A stretch of DNA of 64,000 nt, taken from Hyperoplus lanceolatus (lineage: Eukaryota > Chordata > Actinopteri > Uranoscopiformes > Ammodytidae). Made by a program: the position numbers and the translations under genes. The stretch covers positions 21,366,001 to 21,430,000 of the forward strand of contig CM049408.1 in NCBI GenBank assembly GCA_026929865.2, written 5' to 3'. Below, one piece after another: positions 1 through 36,500 of this stretch. Position 1 is the first letter of the stretch; every line of letters starts with the position of its first letter. The notes under the pieces are model-generated. The model did not search any database. It worked only from the letters and a program-made list of their open reading frames with translations, and had not been told where the DNA came from.

Positions 1-231
1 TCAAGCGATGACCAATGAATCTGCCATTGGTTGCAGGGGAACTGTCAGTGTAACTTAATCTAATGTATTACAACACACCTGCTGCTGCTGTAAATAGGCT
101 ATAGCATTAATACTATTCAATTAGGCTACCTCCAGAGCAGCAATACATTTCACACATTATTGCTAAAAAAAATAAAAATTATGCATATAATTCCGAAATA
201 TGCGAAAATCGGCCGGGCCCTAGTTTACATA
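1..231. other. Intronic DNA at window edge (sp3 last intron)
   Basis: No coding exon is visible. The stretch is AT-rich and ends at the TA dinucleotide (230-231) used as target by the Tc1-like element that follows. Positions 41-63 share short strings with DNA near the right edge of the window (about 63468-63494), which hints at fragments of one interspersed repeat. Confidence 0.4.
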
Positions 232-1842
232 CAGTGTCGTGCGAAAGTTTGTGAACCCCTTGAGCCTTTTAGAATTTTATTTATGTTAACCATTATTAAT
301 TCATTTTTTTAAATACCAGTATTTTTTATATGAAATAACAGATGTTTGTTTATCAATTCAACATTTTTCTTTTCCAGAAATCAATTGTTAAAATAGATAA
401 AACAAATTATTTGACAATGTTGTATGTGCAAAAGTTTGTGAACCCTAAGCTGCATTGCTTAAATCGAGCAAGGTAAACACAATCAGGTGGGCCAAATTGA
501 TTGATGAAATAGACCAATGTAATGAGAGATCTTTATGGAAGAAATTGGGCGCCACTAGATAAAACACGGATAAAACCAGGTCAGTTTAGGCCCACCAAAC
601 TGAACCCATACAGGTCAGACATGCTAAAAGGGTAAAAAATCTCAGAAGATCTCAGGAATAGAGTTGTGATGCTGCACATTTGTCTGGGGACAGCTATAAA
701 TTAATTCAAAAAAAGTTTGAGCTCCATCGGTCCACCGCGAGGCAAATAATCTACAAATGGAGAGCTTTAAGAGTGACTACACATCTGCCTAGAAGTAGAC
801 TTCCTTCAAAAATATCTTCAAGCGCCACAAGAAAAGTATTTTTTTAGTTAAAAGCCAACCCACACATTACATCAAGTGATTTGCAGACCTCTCTTGCAAC
901 ATCTGGGACAGATGTGCATGGTTCCACAATAAGAAGAAAACTCAGTCAACATGGCTTTCATGGGAGGGTTGCTGAAGAAGCCTCTGCTCTCAAAAAAGAA
1001 CAAAACTGCTTGTCACAGCTTTGCCAGAGAGCACCTGGAGATACCTGAAGTCATATTCTGTGGAAAGATAAGTCCAAAATTGATCTGTTTGGTCATAACC
1101 AAAACCGCCATGTTTGGGCAAAAACGCAACTCTGCCTACCACCAGCAGAACCTTCTCCCAAGTGAAGAATGGTGGTGTCAATTTGTCTGCAAATCTCCAG
1201 ATGTAATGTGTGGGTTGGCTTTTACCTGAAAAATCCCTTTTCTTGTGGTGCTTTAAGATATTTTTGAAGGAAGTCCACTTCTAGGCAGATGTTAAGTCAC
1301 TCTTAAAGCTCTCCATTTGTAGATGATTTGCCTCACGGTGGGCCGATGGAGCTCAAACTTTTTTATACGAATGTATAGCTGTCCCCAGACAAATGTGCAA
1401 CATCAAAACTCTATTCCTGAGATCCTCTGAGATTTTTTCCCTTTTGAGCATGTCTGACCTGTATGGGTTCAGTTTGGTGAGCCTAAACTGACCTGGTTTT
1501 ATCTTTGTTTTATCTAGTGGCGCCTAATTTCTTCCCTAAAGATCTCTCACTACATTGGTCTATTTCATCAATCAGTTTGGCCCACCTGATTGTGTTTACC
1601 TTGCTCGATTTAAGCAATGCAGCTTAGGGTTCACAAACTTTTGCACATACAACATTTGTCAAATAATTTGTTTTATCTATTTTAACAATTGATTTCTGGA
1701 AAAGAAAAATGTTGAATTGATAAACAAACATCTGTTATTTCATATAAAAAATACTGGTATTGAAAAAAAAATTGTTAATAATGGTTAAAATAAATAAAAT
1801 TCCAAAAGGCTCAAGGGGTTCACAAACTTTCGCACGACACTG
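232..1842. mobile_element. Palindromic Tc1/mariner-like element, non-autonomous
   Basis: The element begins CAGTGTCGTGCG after a TA and ends with the exact reverse complement before a TA (1843-1844), the usual Tc1 target duplication. Unlike a normal Tc1, almost the whole left arm (232-873) is repeated in inverted orientation as the right arm (1200-1842), about 640 bp each, leaving a 326-bp centre. Each arm has an outer copy (near 241-258) and an inner copy (near 427-446) of GCAAAAGTTTGTGAACCC, the IR/DR layout of Sleeping Beauty-type Tc1 elements. The arms carry the same 5' end of a transposase gene, so the element cannot encode an enzyme and must have been moved by another copy, or formed by rearrangement. 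It lies in the last intron of sp3. Confidence 0.85.
720..1199 (+). pseudogene. Broken Tc1-like transposase remnant
   Basis: Translation in shifting frames gives pieces typical of Tc1 transposases: a helix-turn-helix stretch around 720-770 (IIYKWRA), PRSRLPSKI near 790-815, KANPHITSSDLQTSLATSG near 850-905, KKPLLSKKNKTA near 970-1010, and VWAKTQLCLPPAEPSPK-like sequence near 1110-1160. Frameshifts and stops separate them, and the catalytic C-terminal half is absent because the inverted arm starts at 1200. A second, antisense copy of the first part lies in the right arm. Confidence 0.65.
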
Positions 1843-2430
1843 TATATGGTGGCGGTTCTGTTTTGAATTTTAGAGAAGAAGGGCCAAGTACTGAAACTTA
1901 AATAAGTGAGTTTCTTTTATGATTTGACGTACTTGTGTGTAAGACGACTTGGTAAAGTGCCAACATTTTGTGGTAACTTTTAGAGTTCTTAACATGGGAG
2001 AAAACAAACTTTGTAAAGGCGTCACTTCTTTCTAAATGATCCTAAGCCGATGTTTGACTTACGTGCAGCCGCAATTCATTATTACTTAAAGGTGCTCCGA
2101 GGAACTTTCAGTTTTTGTTCATTCTTGCACCCCCTTTGGACAAAAGTGGTAGTGTTTTTACTACTCCAGCTGTTGTTCCTGGGTGAGCGTACCCACGACA
2201 AAGGCATTAAGAAAAACTTCATAAATTATATATAATATTATTATTATATAGTAATTTATGATCATCAGAGGAAAAATTAGACTGTTTCAGAAATGTTCCA
2301 AAGTTCCTTGAAGAACCTTTTTAATGGGCAACATATGCATCAACTCTGATATTCTGAAATGGTCTGTATTAACCATTTCTGCTGCCAAACTCTTTGTCTG
2401 ATGTTTCTGTTCTTTCACCGATCTCAACAG
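1843..2430 (+). other. sp3 last intron, 3' part
   Basis: No exon was found here; in particular zinc fingers 1 and 2 of Sp3 are not present and must lie left of the window. The intron ends with a pyrimidine-rich tract and CAACAG at 2425-2430. Confidence 0.6.
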
Positions 2431-2675
2431 GGGAGAAGAAGTTTGTGTGCAACGAGTGCTCCAAGAGGTTCATGCGGAGCGACCACCTGGCCAAGCACAT
2501 AAAGACTCACCAGAATAAAAAGGTTCCCTCCGCCTCTCCGCAAACCACCGACACAGTCATCACCGCCGACGGCACCACGCTCATCCTCCAGACCGCCAAC
2601 ACCCACGACCTCTTAGCCAATCCGGAGATCCCTTTACAGCTGGTCACCGTGGCGACCGGTGAGGTCATGGAATGA
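2431..2675 (+). CDS. sp3: Transcription factor Sp3, last coding exon
   Basis: This exon holds the last 80 codons plus stop of an Sp-family GC-box-binding transcription factor that acts in the nucleus. It opens with the end of the finger 2-3 linker (GEKK) and then finger 3: CNEC, the DNA-contact helix RSDHLAK, and HIKTH, followed by QNKK. The tail ends [14 protein letters not shown] and [15 protein letters not shown], which resembles the Sp3 C-terminus ([17 protein letters not shown]) more than Sp1 or Sp4. The acceptor AG is at 2429-2430, and the exon starts in phase 1, its GG completing a Gly codon. Stop TGA is at 2673-2675. Fingers 1 and 2 and the activation domains are outside the window. 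Teleosts often keep two sp3 copies; the sequence here does not tell me which one this is. Confidence 0.88.
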
Positions 2676-2948
2676 TTGAGGGGTGGGTGAGGTGTTTTTT
2701 TTTTTTTTTTTTTTTGTCTATTTTTGAGAACTGGCCTATCACAGGGACCTCTTGGGCTTTTTTCTCTTTCCCTCTTTCCCTTTTTATTTTAGTTTTTTTA
2801 CATATGAATATATACATAAATATATATGACAAATATATATATTTTAAGTAAGAGTTATCATGACTTTATGTTTTGTTTTTTGCAGTCTTTTTAATGGGCC
2901 GGCAAAAAAGAAAAAAAACATTAAAATATGGTCGCTATGTACACGCGT

Positions 2949-2949
<1 letters not shown>

Positions 2950-3035
<86 letters not shown>
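2950..3035. repeat. (AC)n microsatellite, 86 bp
   Basis: Uninterrupted AC dinucleotides in the sp3 3' UTR. The HTHTHT and CVCVCV open frames over it are repeat translations and not genes. Confidence 0.98.
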
Positions 3036-3036
<1 letters not shown>

Positions 3037-3409
3037 GAAAACATGTATTAACACTCGACATGAATACTCAACCCAATGAAATGCCTTATTTTGTATCATA
3101 CTCTTGTATAAAATGCTGGAGCTGCATGTGTTTTTTTAAGCTTTGCAGATGATGGAACTGTAACTGAGATAAATGTGTTTGTTAAATGGAGATGATGAGG
3201 AGGAGGTTGAGTTTCTGAAAGAGAGAGAAAAGGAAGTTGTAAACATCTCTGGGATGATTGAATTTTTGTCGCCAGAGAGCTTCGACAAAAGCAAGCGGCG
3301 TGTTTGAAGCAGCACTGTATCCTCGCTGACCTGTTGCACTGCTACCGCAATGACCACACGCCTATGTTTTTAAAAGGAATAGATTTAACTTTTTGGGAGA
3401 AAAAAAGAG

Positions 3410-3780
3410 CCCTGTTAATTCGAAGCTAAATATGAAGTTTGGCTTAGCACTAATACTGGAAATTGGGGAAACACTAGCCTGGCTAACTCCAAAAGGTAAA
3501 CAATATTTCTATACCAGCACCTCTAAATCTCATTATTTAACATATTGGCTTTGTTTGTTCAATCTGTACAAAGCCAGAGTGATTCAACTACAATGTGTAG
3601 TTTCATATGCTAGAGCCAGGCTAGCTTTTTCCATCGGTTTCTAGTCTTGAGGCTAAGCTAAGAGAGCCAGTTGCTTGCGATTTCTTCATAGGTAACATAG
3701 CACGGATATGTAAGCGGTATCAATCTTCTCATTAACTCTTGGCATCTTAGCAAGAAGACGAACCCCGAATATTACCTTAA
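3410..3780. repeat. Fish interspersed repeat in sp3 3' UTR
   Basis: Segments such as ACTAGCCTGGCTAACTCCAA, ACCAGCACCTCTAAATCTCA and GGTATCAATCTTCTCATTAA match, in order, my memory of a repeat that is abundant in spiny-rayed fish genomes and contains CTAAGCTAAGCTAA motifs. Diverged copies are also seen near 14978 and 54340. Exact borders are unclear. Confidence 0.5.
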
Positions 3781-4729
3781 ATAAACCCGCAGCAGCTTTT
3801 TATACAATCACTGACGAGCCAACAGTGTGGTGACGCTGCTGTCATGCTGTGCTGCCTCAAGCCAAAGTGGGAGGTTGTGCGCAGCTTGTGGTCAGAGTTG
3901 GGGGCGACAGAGCCACTGTCAACTGATCTGAAGTCTTGTGTTTTCATCAGAATAGATGCAAGCCGCTTTGAAAAAGAGCAACTCCTTTCTTCCAGCATCT
4001 GGTCAGTGTGTGTGTGAACAGAATCATCTGTCTCATCTGTCCCTTCGCGAGCACACGCCGTCCGCTGTGCTTGTCCGTGTCAAAACACATCTTTTATTTT
4101 TGCTTTCCTTTTCACATATTTTTGTTGTAAATTCACATTGTATTTCAGTTTTTCTGTCTTTTATTTGTCTCGCCGATCTGGGTGCCGTCTAATTTGAGGG
4201 CAACGTGATTGTTATCATAGACTTTTTTTTTTATAATGTGTAGAGTGGTTACCTGTGAATTCCTGCAGGGCTATTCATTCATAGTCATTGTCGGCTGCTG
4301 GAGGAGAGCATGCACCAGTGTTGCCATGCGAAGAAAAACGGATGCAACAAATCAGCAAGCCCTCAAGGGGTGTTTTTGTCATGGAACATTCCAGTTGGAC
4401 ACCAAACGATGTGGGATTAAGTTTTGCAATAACTGCTCTGTTGGTAATGCTGGCCAGATGTCACTCAAGTCAAAAGGAAAACAATCATGCCATTGTTTGT
4501 TCTGTTTTTTTATTTTAATTAATGTAATCCCTTTCTCAGTTTGTCCTCATGTGTGTAGCATTCATTTACATGTATATTATCTTTATTTTCACATTGTTCA
4601 TAGAAGCCATTACTTAGTTAACTGAATTTTGTTGTATCAAAACCTTTATTTTAAATGATTTTTTTTTTAAAGAATTGGTGTAAAAAATTGAATGTTACCT
4701 TTTGTAAAACCTTTTTTCAAATGAATCAC

Positions 4730-4735
4730 AATAAA
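4730..4735 (+). terminator. sp3: Poly(A) signal AATAAA, probably sp3
   Basis: AATAAA lies after a long T-rich 3' UTR and is followed within 30 bases by a GT-rich stretch (GTTTTATGTGTAGGGG) suited to cleavage and polyadenylation of sp3. Confidence 0.6.
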
Positions 4736-4755
4736 AGTCTGAAACCTTCCAGTTA

Positions 4756-5104
4756 ACAGGTTTTATGTGTAGGGGAGGTGTCAAAGATGGAGGAATGAAC
4801 TTAGCGGTTCTACACACAGGGCTAAAATAAATGTTCTTTTAAATCGATACCTGGGAGGTTACAGGGAACAAGTGGAGAGAGCAAGAAATATATCTTTTCA
4901 TTCATCACTTTCTTGTTATTCATCCCTTTAGCAAAACTATTTATCTTTAATACTGATTCCTTTTTTGGTCATTTAAATAGTTTATCCCTTTTTCCTGTCT
5001 TATATTAATTCAGCATGCACACAGTACATAAAGGTAGCGGATTGTGAGGAGATACTCACCGATTTTGACAATCTCCAGAGAAGGAGAATACAGGAAATGC
5101 AGAC
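4756..5104. other. Gap between convergent 3' ends of sp3 and uggt1
   Basis: No coding sequence or recognisable repeat. The gap is bounded by the two inferred poly(A) sites, so its true size depends on them. Confidence 0.4.
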
Positions 5105-6255
5105 AATACACTGGATCACTTAGTTTATTGGGGAGTTTTAACAAAAATATCTGACGGCCAAAACAGGACAATAATGACGAATCAATGTGTTTTAACCAAG
5201 AAACAGAAAGAAAAAAAATCATATCTTTGAGCTAAACTAATGGCTGCCCTTGCCTTAAGTACCACAAACTTTCTTCACTGATCTAATTCACACTTTATGC
5301 TGAAACCTGCACAAGCTTCATCATCATCTTTCCCTGAGTCAGTGACATTTAAACTCCACAAGAAACCATGGAATCAGTTGTGTAAACGGCATTAAACAAC
5401 ATTACCACTCATTTTTAAACTCCATACACGTTTGGGTAAGATTCAATTGATTATCCCCTACAGCTTAAGGTGACTTTAAAAAAAATATGACTAGTGGATG
5501 GACCACTGTTCATTTGGATGTGCCCTTAAGTTCCATCTAACATTTTTTTTTTTAGATCATTTGTTTTGTTGACCGTTTAATAATTTAAAGTATACAATTA
5601 TTACGGTTCAAATTGCCATATAATTTAAATAAACTGTCATGATATTGACTTATAAATATTTCCAAGACTCAGTCTTAAGGTCTGAAAATTGGCAAATGAT
5701 TTCCTAGACCTACAAATGAACCATAGTTTAAACTCATGTACTTTTACCCATTAACAAATTAGTGGAAGGCCCAGCAGCTTTGAAATGGTTTCTATTCCAG
5801 TGAGTGTGCAGAAATCCCTCCCAACACCAAATGTTTGGTTTGTCAGAGATCCGAGCCTCTGACTGAACCAGCAGTAAGATTATTCTGAAGTTCTCCTTCC
5901 CTTTGTGCTTCAACCACGGCCCGAACCAGAATCCCAATCAGTGCAAACGTACAGACGGACTCCAATATGGGGACAAAATGATACTATTAAAAAAAAAAAA
6001 AAAAAACTCATGATTTGCTTCACAAAATACATTCTCACACACGCACAGAAAGACCTCTTAAACCTGACCACAGTAATTCCCCTTCACACGTTATAAAACA
6101 ACAAAGACAAAACAGTTTCAACAATTTAGCACTGGTTTGTGGTTAGCCCGTCAGCAGTCCATCCCCCGCAACAAGGGAGGTGAGAAGCCTCTTCATGAAG
6201 CAGACTCTTTAAACAGAGTCCAGTCCACCGTCTCTCCACAGTCACTGCAGGATCC
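5105..6255 (-). other. uggt1: uggt1 3' UTR (inferred)
   Basis: Runs from the base after the HTEL stop codon to the poly(A) candidate. It contains a run of about 17 A on the + strand (T on the transcript) near 5990-6006 and no supported coding frame. Confidence 0.45.
5124..5129 (-). terminator. uggt1: Poly(A) signal AATAAA candidate for uggt1
   Basis: On the - strand AATAAA is followed about 20 bases on by a TG/T-rich stretch. This would give a uggt1 3' UTR of about 1.1 kb. Other weaker signals exist, so this choice is tentative. Confidence 0.4.
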
Positions 6256-30595
<24,340 letters not shown>

Positions 30596-31158
30596 GGTTC
30601 CGCTTTGGGAGTGGGTGGGTCCTGTCATCCGAGGTAGGTAACCACATTGCTGCCTGTTTCAAAATGACTCTGAAACGAGGGGAAACTGAACCTCATCTGT
30701 CAATTCACTTCACTTTCTCCTAAAACCGAACCAGAAGAATATATTTTTTTTTCTGGGTGGATGCATGGTGTGATCCCCATGGGAAATACATCCTGTATTT
30801 AGAATAAGCCAAAGTAGTCCCTTTGGTTAACAGTTGTTATGTGGTATTGGAAAACTATAGGAAAGGAAACCCCTCTAATTTTGCACTTTTGTAAACCACT
30901 TTGTGTGATAGTCCATCCCTTCGGGGCCATGCTCCCTGTTTACCTGTGGTGTGGTCTTTATAAAAAGAAGATAAAAGGTACGGTGACACTGTCCCTGGGT
31001 GTGGAGACATCATGGGTCTGCGTTTTCATTTACTCGCTCTGCAGCCTAGATTAACTTGGACAGCTGATCCTCCAGAGGGAGCAGCACCACGGTTTGATTT
31101 AACATTATAAAAAAAGCAGAGACATTAATTATCCTGCTGGATTTGACCTTCACTTTGA

Positions 31159-31160
<2 letters not shown>

Positions 31161-31253
<93 letters not shown>
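31161..31253. repeat. (CA)n microsatellite, 93 bp
   Basis: About 570 bp upstream of the uggt1 start codon. Confidence 0.97.
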
Positions 31254-31255
<2 letters not shown>

Positions 31256-31351
31256 ACAATTAAATACAAAAATAGGCCCACATTGTATGCTTGCGAGGAC
31301 AGGCCAAAAACATCCTCACTAGACAGTCCTCACCAGTTTAGCTAAACCTTG

Positions 31352-31354
<3 letters not shown>

Positions 31355-31417
<63 letters not shown>
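31355..31417. repeat. (CA)n microsatellite, 63 bp
   Basis: Second CA tract 100 bp beyond the first, same orientation. Confidence 0.97.
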
Positions 31418-31420
<3 letters not shown>

Positions 31421-33470
31421 CCACAGGGCCTGTTCATCTGTCAGGAAGGTGACATCCTCAGATGAATTATGGGAGATGGTTGTCATCTTCTCCGGGGTCA
31501 CATGCGAAATGGCGAACCCAGTCTGCGTGTTCCCTCTCCTCACGCTATCACTCGTCAGCCATTTTAGAGGTTGAAAGACTCAACGGGGGACCAAAACGAC
31601 CTCAATTAAACCTCCATTAATATTAATACATTTTGTCGTTTCACGTGAGTTGGTGCTAATTAAATGTGTCCCTGACTGTATAATGGGGGTCAGCCGGGGT
31701 CGCCTACATGAAGCTAATTCACAACATTACAGCCAGCAAACAGTGCACTGGTTTGGGCTCTCATCTTAAATACAGGTGGAGAAGTTACCTTGGTGTTTGT
31801 TAAACACATACATAAACACACTTATAATTAGGCTTTTTGTGTGTAGTAACAATTATGAGAATTGTTATGCCTTTGTGTGTGTGTCCATGTGTTACTTCAT
31901 GTGTTTAAAGGGAATATTTTATCCCTCTATACCAGCCTCAGAATTCATGTTTTTTTGGCCCTGACCCCAAGTTTTGTATCCTCGCTACATTACCGTAATA
32001 TCAACATATATTGGACCTTTATGTGGAGGTTAATAAATTTGCAGCGGATAACCCCTTTATGAGCTCCTGGCCCAGCAGCAGCTCTATGGGCCTACACAGT
32101 AAACATGTATTCAGACCATAATGGGATTGTGGGATTCCTTTAGATTGGACTCCCACTGGTGTCAGTCCGTGTGAGCGCTTGGTAGCCCAGTGCTGCTGCC
32201 TGGGTGGGTGGATTCTTCTGCAGCCTGCAATCCTTTTATATCACCAGAGATGATTTGCTTTTGACCTGGGAGATTAGCCAAACCCGGAGTAGAGGGTCAG
32301 ATAGTGGCCCCAGATGTCCGATCTAATCATATTTTTTATTTTATTGCTGAATGAAAAAAAAAGGTGCACTGCAGCCCCTGATTGCGCTCTCTCTCTCTCG
32401 CCCTCTCTCTCGCCCTATACATTTACCTTTTTAACACAAAGCAGGATATTGAATCTGTGCTAAATTATTTGTGCATATGAGATTTATCCACATTGTATTA
32501 TTTGACTATGAAGGTCTGAGAGCCGTGCATGCTGCTGCTGGAAACCACTCCATATTCCATGGTGACCGCCAATAGGGCAATCCTCCAGCACTACAATAGC
32601 CTGGCTCTAAAGGGAGCCATTCACTCACTCAGTGTGTGGACTTATCTGTAGAATTCCACGCTGAAAATAAGCTATAATGACGCCAGAGCCTTTCTTTGTT
32701 TGAAGCATAGGGGACCGGCCGATGACGAGGAGCTGCAGCCAGTTTTGAACCTGCTAATGATGGATTGCAGCCATGGAGAGCCCACAGTGCAATCAACCCA
32801 GGGCCATGGATTCCCAATTTGCAGGAGCGAGCGAAGGCACTTTCTCACATACACGTTTTTGTACCCAAACAAAAGCTAGCGCCTGGCCCTCTGCAGCAAT
32901 AGCCGAAGCCATTATTGTTTGTCCAGTCCAGCTGCACTTGAAATGACAGTGACCCAGAGCTGCGGGGAGGATTAAAGACTGCGTTCAGTCCAGTATGGTA
33001 CACCATGTAACAGCTGCCAGAGAGGCTGCACACACAGTCTTCTCTTTCTCTCCCTCTCCTCCCCTCCTTTGCCCACTTATTCTCTGTTCTTATGTCAGGC
33101 ACAGAAACACCCCCTCTCTTTTTCATCCTGTCTTACATACAAGGGCCCTCTCTGATTCCTCATCTGACTCCTTTACAACTCTCGCTCTCGTCAATGCTTC
33201 CCTGCTGTTATGATCGCCCTCCAGCCAATTGCCCCCGCCTGCTGCTGGTGCTTCTGTCCAGGCAAATTATTTTTTCAAGGGGGTCAGAGTTGAAGCTCAC
33301 CGGGGCTGCTGACGAGACGAGGCAAAAAGGACTGTGCTCATCTCTGCTCTCCTCTGTGTGTTAAGCCAAGGGCATGGAATGATATTTATACCACGGTCTT
33401 TGTCCCTTATATATGAGCTTAACGCCTACCTGCCTGCATCACCAGGGGAAGCAGCATATTTGTGTGTATG

Positions 33471-33473
<3 letters not shown>

Positions 33474-33511
<38 letters not shown>
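33474..33511. repeat. (TG)n microsatellite, 38 bp
   Basis: TG tract after ATGAACG in intergenic DNA. Confidence 0.95.
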
Positions 33512-33512
<1 letters not shown>

Positions 33513-36500
33513 GGGCAGGTCCAGAGTGTCTGCAGATTGAATTAGGCGGTAGATCACTGGTGACAGGGCTGAGGCTGTCATTAGGGGGAGGCCAGGCTGC
33601 TTTATGGGGTCACGGTTCTGTGGTTAGTGTAGGCGAGTGGTAAGAAATGTCCGCTAGTTATAGATTGGCCTGTGGCACTGAGGGTTTCTTGAATGTGAAA
33701 AAAGTGGCTGCATATTTAGGTTCAGTACCTTGTAAGTCGTTTTAAAGAGTTTGTATGCCTGTATATGCTTGATCATAAAGTTGGAAACATAATGAATGAT
33801 ATGCATAGTAACAACCACAACACAACAAACAGGTCTGTAAAAATGAAATATTTTAATTGGTGGCTTGATGATTCATCATTTGCAATAATAAGAAAACAAA
33901 CCCAGAATGATGCATACAGAAGGAGCCAGAGACAGACTGCACACCAATCCAAAGAAAAAAGAATCTCGATCACACTCTTTTAACAGTTTAAAAAAATAGG
34001 AAAAAAAAGAGAAAAAAACAAAAACAGGATGATGTTAGCGGCACCTGGGTTGCTTCATTGTCACAAAAGGAAAAGCAGTTAAGACATCAGATATACATAG
34101 TGATGAGACATTAAATATTTTGAGTATAGCTTTTACGGCATCAATTCCTGGAATCATTTCATCGAAAGGAGGTTGAGTTTTTCTTTCACACATTGTTTAG
34201 GGGGAGTTGCAAAAGAAAAGAAAAACACTCATCATTCTGCAATTGAATCACTAATGCGGAGCCAGATATTGGATATTGGTTCGGAGCCCAAAAACATGGT
34301 CTATAGAGTTAAAGTCTGACTTTGAAGTATAGAGGTTGTGGGCAAATTGCCTGGGGGTTGCAGTGTTTTCAAGCCCTCCAGTTTTCAGGAGGACAATGAA
34401 GGGGGGAAGTTAATACGAAACAAAAAAAAAAAAAAAGGGAGACGTCTTTTTCCGTTTGCGTTTTACTTTGAAGGCTACACAAAAAGCAGCATATTGGCTC
34501 TGGAGTCTGGATGTCTTCTCAATACCTTTTCATCATCCTCCCACCCCCCTCCCTTGTTCTTCTCTCCTTCCCTTCATGAATCTTCCCTGATTTGAAAGGA
34601 GCTGATCAAAAAGAGACACACGCGTGGTTTCAGGGTGATCATTGAAAGTTTAACGAGGAGGGTGAGTGGTGGACGGCTAAATTGTCGGCTTCTCCTTCCT
34701 TCTGACTTGAAATGAAAAGATCTATGCCATGGGTAACAACAGGGTTCCAACATATTATTTAATCCTAAAACCAATGGAAAGCATGCATGCATCCTTCCAT
34801 TGTCCCATGGGTAACACCAAACTTGGACTACATTCAGTTTGCATTAATCGCACTGCCACACATCTTGCCACACTGCTTCTCACTTTTACATCCTCTTATT
34901 GCTCAGATTCTTTGCATGAATACTGTATTACATTTGCGTGTTGAATCTGAATCCATTTCGAAAACCCCTTATCAAAACCGGCTTAGATTAAAGATAACTA
35001 TACTTAACTAAATCTTACAAATAAATGTTATCACCTTCTGTTAGCTGAGGCGGTGGAAATGTTTACAACCCTAAAAAATGATTTTGACACATTGAAAATA
35101 CTGAGTTTTTCCTGAAATGAATACGATACAATCAGCCAGATTCTCTAGAGAAGAGGGAACCACTCATGTTCATTCTGTTGAACCACAAAACCACAAAGTC
35201 CTCTCGCAGTAATCAAGCGATGTTTCTGTTACAGACGCAGACAAAAGTTAATTTTAATCGCTGTGGAATTAATGCTAATTCTTGGATACATTGGATACAT
35301 CTGAAGCTTCAGCACTCGGTATGTTAACCCTATAGAAAAAAAAACTTGTTTTTTTTAAACAGCATTTGAATCCGATATTTGTCTATGCTGGAATGTACTG
35401 TTCAGACCATGCCAATAGCCATCACAATCTGTGGAACTATTTAAGATTTAACAGTGAAATTGTTCCCCGGGGCAAACAGTTTATCTTTATGGCCAGACAG
35501 CTGAAACCTGTGAAGTCACAAACATTCCCTTTGAAGATACAACCAGCTGCTAGATAACTGCTTGTTAAGAAAAAAATATCCAATTTTTGATTTTGCCTCT
35601 AAGGTTTTTGTGCACAGAAAGGTAATGTGACCGAATTACAGAATAACGTACGAGTGCTGAGGTCACGGATGGGTCGAGAAGAGAAACATTAGAGTTAAAA
35701 TGTTCAATAAGATTTGTTAGCATAGTGGAAATGTGGTCAAAGGGGCAGATTATAAAAAAAGATAAAAGTGATACAGTCCTCCTCATACATAACCACATCG
35801 AGGGGAGGAGACAAGAAAAAGGGGGAAAGAAAATGGGTAAACGAAAAGGCAAAAGGGGAGTACTATTGGCTTGCATCACTGACGATGGTCACACTGCTGC
35901 GACATGCTATTGGAGGGACTTTGGTTGCCCCGCCCCTCCACCACCAAAAAATAAAATTAAAAATGGCAAGATAATTGGTCATGAAACCAGTCATTCACAA
36001 AACTCATCAGGTATCCTCTCTCTCACTCACCCAGGCACACTATTTACAAAGGCATACACATATGCCAATCAAAGGCATATTGTACATACATACTTTTTAC
36101 ACACACACACACACACACACACAGACAGACAGAAACACACTCATCCACGCAGACACACAAGTAGTCAGAGAAATTAGTGTAGTATAACGGCAGACATAAC
36201 AATAATATCTGGCAATAATTATGTTGACTATGATCCCAGTACATAGAGGCACTGCTACCTCGCCCTATGCGTTCTTCGGGGGTAAAAACCAGGAAAAAAA
36301 TCACCGGTCACACTAACGAACTACGTGTCACCGCTGCTGTGTTGCGCCCTTTCAGCAGGTGGGAAGGAGGAGGCTTTGTTCGAGACCGCCGCTTTTTTTT
36401 CTTTTTCTTTCTTTTTTACATCACAGCTATTGTCAGAAGAAAAGAAAAGAAAAACACAGGTACTGAAAATGCCATCCCCACTGCATTAAGGGCTCACATT

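Larger units (their letters stand above)
2676..4755 (+). other. sp3: sp3 3' UTR (inferred)
   Basis: No supported reading frame occurs between the sp3 stop and the AATAAA at 4730. The stretch starts with a T-rich run (2694-2715), contains a long (AC)n tract and a fish interspersed repeat, and is T-rich toward its end. The limits are inferred from the stop codon and the poly(A) signal; transcripts may also end earlier. Confidence 0.55.

Noticed and set aside
4236-4625. 129-residue + strand frame in the sp3 3' UTR
   Set aside because: No recognisable domain, low-complexity Phe/Val/Cys composition, no splice or codon support.
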